The position numbers and the translations under genes are program-made. From Clostridiales bacterium (GTDB taxonomy: Bacteria; Bacillota; Clostridia; Lachnospirales; Lachnospiraceae), in the NCBI GenBank assembly GCA_020859965.1, contig JAJBVF010000296.1, positions 1 through 8,220 on the forward strand: a DNA stretch of 8,220 nt, given 5' to 3'. Of the stretch, positions 6,434-8,220 are shown in pieces. Numbering within the stretch: position 1 is the first letter of the stretch; each line of letters starts with the position of its first letter. The notes beneath the pieces were generated by a model, which was not told where the DNA came from, did not search any database, and saw only the letters and a program-made list of their open reading frames with translations.

Positions 6434-7690
6434 CTACTCTCTTCGAAGAGCCTCTATCGGATCCAGATTTGCCGCTTTCATAGAAGGCATCAGTCCGAAT
6501 ACGATTCCGATCAACATAGAAAACAGAACAGCAATAACAGACGCCGGAACACTGATCGCAACTGCAACGCCTGATATCTTATTAATAATATAAGCCATGC
6601 CAATACCCGCTCCCACTCCCAGCATTCCACCAATACTGGTGAGAACCACGGATTCAGTCAGAAACTGTCCGAGGATCGCGCGTTTTCTTGCGCCGATCGC
6701 TTTTTTCAGTCCGATCTCGCTGGTTCGTTCTGTCACAGATACCATCATTATATTCATCACACCAATGCCGCCCACAAGCAGAGAAATGCTGGCAATCCAG
6801 ATTAACTGATTGTTCATGGCACTGCCCAGGTCTTCAAGTTCCCTTGCCTGCTCCAGGAGATTCTCCGCGTCGTATTTCACATCTGACTGAGAGCTGGAGA
6901 TCATCGCATTTAAAATATCTTCCGTTTCTGTTCCGGCTTCTTCCATATCATCTGTACTCGTTGCCTTCACGATTACATTCTCCGGCTCATCGAAACAGTA
7001 AATAATCGGCCAGGATGCCTTAGGTACAAACAGATATCCTACGGTAGAGTAAGATGCGGAATCATATTCCGACACAGTGCTAATGGAAGCAGAATAGGTG
7101 TCGGACTCAACAACGACCCCGATAATTGTAAACGGTGTCCCACTGATCTCCAGTGTCTTCCCCACGGCATTTTCGTTTGGAAAATACTCGTCTGCAAGCG
7201 TGCTGTCTATGATCGCTACCGTTCTGAATTCCGTATAATCGCTCTCAATAAATCCTCTGCCGGATCGCAATACATAACCAGTCGTGTCAAAATAACTGGT
7301 GTCAACCCCGCGAACTGTCGTAGAAGAAAATTCCTCATTCAGGTAATAAATATCACCCGCACCTTCCCGCTCTGTAAAACAGGTGACATTTTCTACTGAG
7401 TCAAGTGCGAGGATCTCACTTCTTACGGAATCGCTCACTTCAGGAACACCGTATGGAATCTCAGACGAAGAGTAAATTGAGAGATCATATCCATCCTGTT
7501 TCAAATTGATATTTACTGTATTGCTTCCCGATCCGATCAGCTGGTTTTTAATTTCCTCATTTGTTCCCATAATAGTAGATACAATTGCAATAATCGAAGC
7601 AATACCGATAATGATACCCAGCATCGTAAGAAATGACCGCATCTTGTGTGCCCATATACTCTGAAAGGAAAGTCTCAGGTTTTCAAGCAA
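6434..7690 (-). CDS. ABC transporter permease, MacB/FtsX-like
   Basis: This is the membrane component of a MacAB-type ABC exporter, a group that exports peptides, antibiotics or lipids; the substrate here is unknown. With the TTG start it has 418 residues. The MacB_PCD-type architecture is clear: one N-terminal helix (about 18-42, LTMLGIIIGIASIIAIVS), an extracellular domain of about 250 residues, then three helices (about 296-317, 348-369, 381-400). The ATPase-coupling segment ERTSEIGLKKAIGA lies at about 321-334, and the C-terminus DPIEALRRE is typical. No ATPase domain is fused. I chose TTG 7690 because GGGAGGTG lies 6 nt upstream and MLENLRLSFQSIW is the normal beginning; a GTG at 7711 lacks a ribosome binding site. 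The gene lies 90 nt downstream of the membrane-fusion gene. No U-tract terminator separates it from the rpsB promoter. Confidence 0.9.
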   Translation of the reverse strand: MLENLRLSFQSIWAHKMRSFLTMLGIIIGIASIIAIVSTIMGTNEEIKNQLIGSGSNTVNINLKQDGYDLSIYSSSEIPYGVPEVSDSVRSEILALDSVENVTCFTEREGAGDIYYLNEEFSSTTVRGVDTSYFDTTGYVLRSGRGFIESDYTEFRTVAIIDSTLADEYFPNENAVGKTLEISGTPFTIIGVVVESDTYSASISTVSEYDSASYSTVGYLFVPKASWPIIYCFDEPENVIVKATSTDDMEEAGTETEDILNAMISSSQSDVKYDAENLLEQARELEDLGSAMNNQLIWIASISLLVGGIGVMNIMMVSVTERTSEIGLKKAIGARKRAILGQFLTESVVLTSIGGMLGVGAGIGMAYIINKISGVAVAISVPASVIAVLFSMLIGIVFGLMPSMKAANLDPIEALRRE

Positions 7691-7696
7691 ATTTCG

Positions 7697-7704
7697 CACC
7701 TCCC
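7697..7704 (-). promoter_or_regulatory. Ribosome binding site supporting a TTG start
   Basis: GGGAGGTG on the minus strand, followed by the 6-nt spacer CGAAAT, points to TTG 7690-7688 as the permease initiation codon. There is no ATG in the frame near here. Confidence 0.75.
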
Positions 7705-7780
7705 ATACCACGGTTCAGGCCAATGTTTTCCCTCCGCATTGTGCCTCGGATATTTTCTTTTTGAAAATCAGTTCTCCGGA

Positions 7781-8220
7781 TCACGAATAATCATACCACG
7801 ACGCCTCATCAAGAGAATCTACTTCCTGAGTCGGCGCGCCTTCGTAAACATTGTCGCCATACGGGAAGGTAATCAGGTCAGACTCTGATAATCCTGCTGT
7901 GATCTCAATATAGTAATCATAAAAAGTACGCCCGGTCGTGACATACCGCATTTCCAGTTTTCCATCCTCTCCCTGGACATATACATAATTATTCCCGGTG
8001 CTGTCTGTTCTGACAAAATAAGAATCCAGGCAAACACTGTCCGAGGAATCCGCATATGCGTCGGACAAAGTCATCTCAGCTCCTTCTTCTTCTATCCCCT
8101 CCGGGTCATCAATCAACGCGTAAAACGGATAATAAGACGCATTGGAATTCCCCGAATAAACATAATCTGAGCCGGATGGATCCGGATATTCCGAAACTTC
8201 TTTGATGACTGCAGTAAATG
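7781..8220 (-). CDS. Membrane-fusion (MacA/HlyD-like) exporter subunit, C-terminal part
   Basis: The frame is open from the window end to TGA at 7781-7783, giving 145 complete residues; the N-terminus lies beyond the window. A family-typical stretch is NNYVYVQGEDGKLEMRYVTTG followed by the glycine-containing ITAGLSESDLITFPYGDNVYEGAPT. This is the membrane-proximal C-terminal domain of periplasmic-adaptor-like proteins, which Gram-positive bacteria use as an extracellular partner of MacB-like permeases. Before it is an acidic, Ser- and Tyr-rich stretch (SEYPDPSGSDYVYSGNSNAS). The order, adaptor then permease on one strand, supports a joint exporter. The TTG at 8116 is an internal Leu codon, not a start. 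The ATPase that would complete the system is not between the two genes and must lie outside the window. Confidence 0.78.
   Translation of the reverse strand, partial: FTAVIKEVSEYPDPSGSDYVYSGNSNASYYPFYALIDDPEGIEEEGAEMTLSDAYADSSDSVCLDSYFVRTDSTGNNYVYVQGEDGKLEMRYVTTGRTFYDYYIEITAGLSESDLITFPYGDNVYEGAPTQEVDSLDEASWYDYS

Noticed and set aside
7752..7768. Inverted repeat ATTTTC-TTTTT-GAAAAT between adaptor and permease genes
   Set aside because: The stem is only six pairs, nearly all A-T, and no T-run follows in the minus direction, so it is not a convincing terminator or operator.

Overview
The window looks like ordinary chromosome from a Gram-positive Clostridia-type bacterium, most likely a gut Lachnospiraceae member. 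This is an inference from moderate GC, strong AGGAG-type ribosome binding sites, the rpsB-tsf pair, a clostridial-style C_GCAxxG_C_C protein, and a split MacA/MacB-like exporter. I see no insertion sequence, phage gene, tRNA, rRNA or CRISPR array.

Layout, left to right. A 3'-terminal piece of a PHP-family histidinol-phosphatase gene runs on the + strand (1-640). All other genes are on the minus strand, so they are read from right to left. A D-Ala-D-Ala carboxypeptidase (667-1752) converges on the phosphatase gene, and its intrinsic terminator overlaps the last codons of that gene. Upstream of it lie fabH (1812-2813), an AT-rich spacer with a phased 10-bp repeat (2871-2930), nudC (2951-3892) and a small C_GCAxxG_C_C protein (3994-4386). 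Next comes the translation operon rpsB-tsf (6254 down to 4527). It has its own extended -10 promoter, a structured leader and a terminator after tsf. The right end holds a MacB-like permease (6434-7690, probable TTG start) and the C-terminal part of its membrane-fusion partner (7781-8220, cut by the window edge).

How the genes work together. rpsB and tsf are a classic translation operon. The two right-hand genes should form an exporter whose ATPase lies outside the window. FabH (fatty-acid initiation) and the carboxypeptidase (peptidoglycan trimming) are both envelope functions and may be co-transcribed. NudC and the Cys-rich protein may share a transcript, but no functional link is established.

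The most interesting signals are non-coding. The rpsB leader can fold into two stacked helices that suggest a ribosomal-protein autoregulatory element, and a helically phased A-tract repeat lies upstream of fabH. I found no clear candidate for a wholly new multi-gene system.
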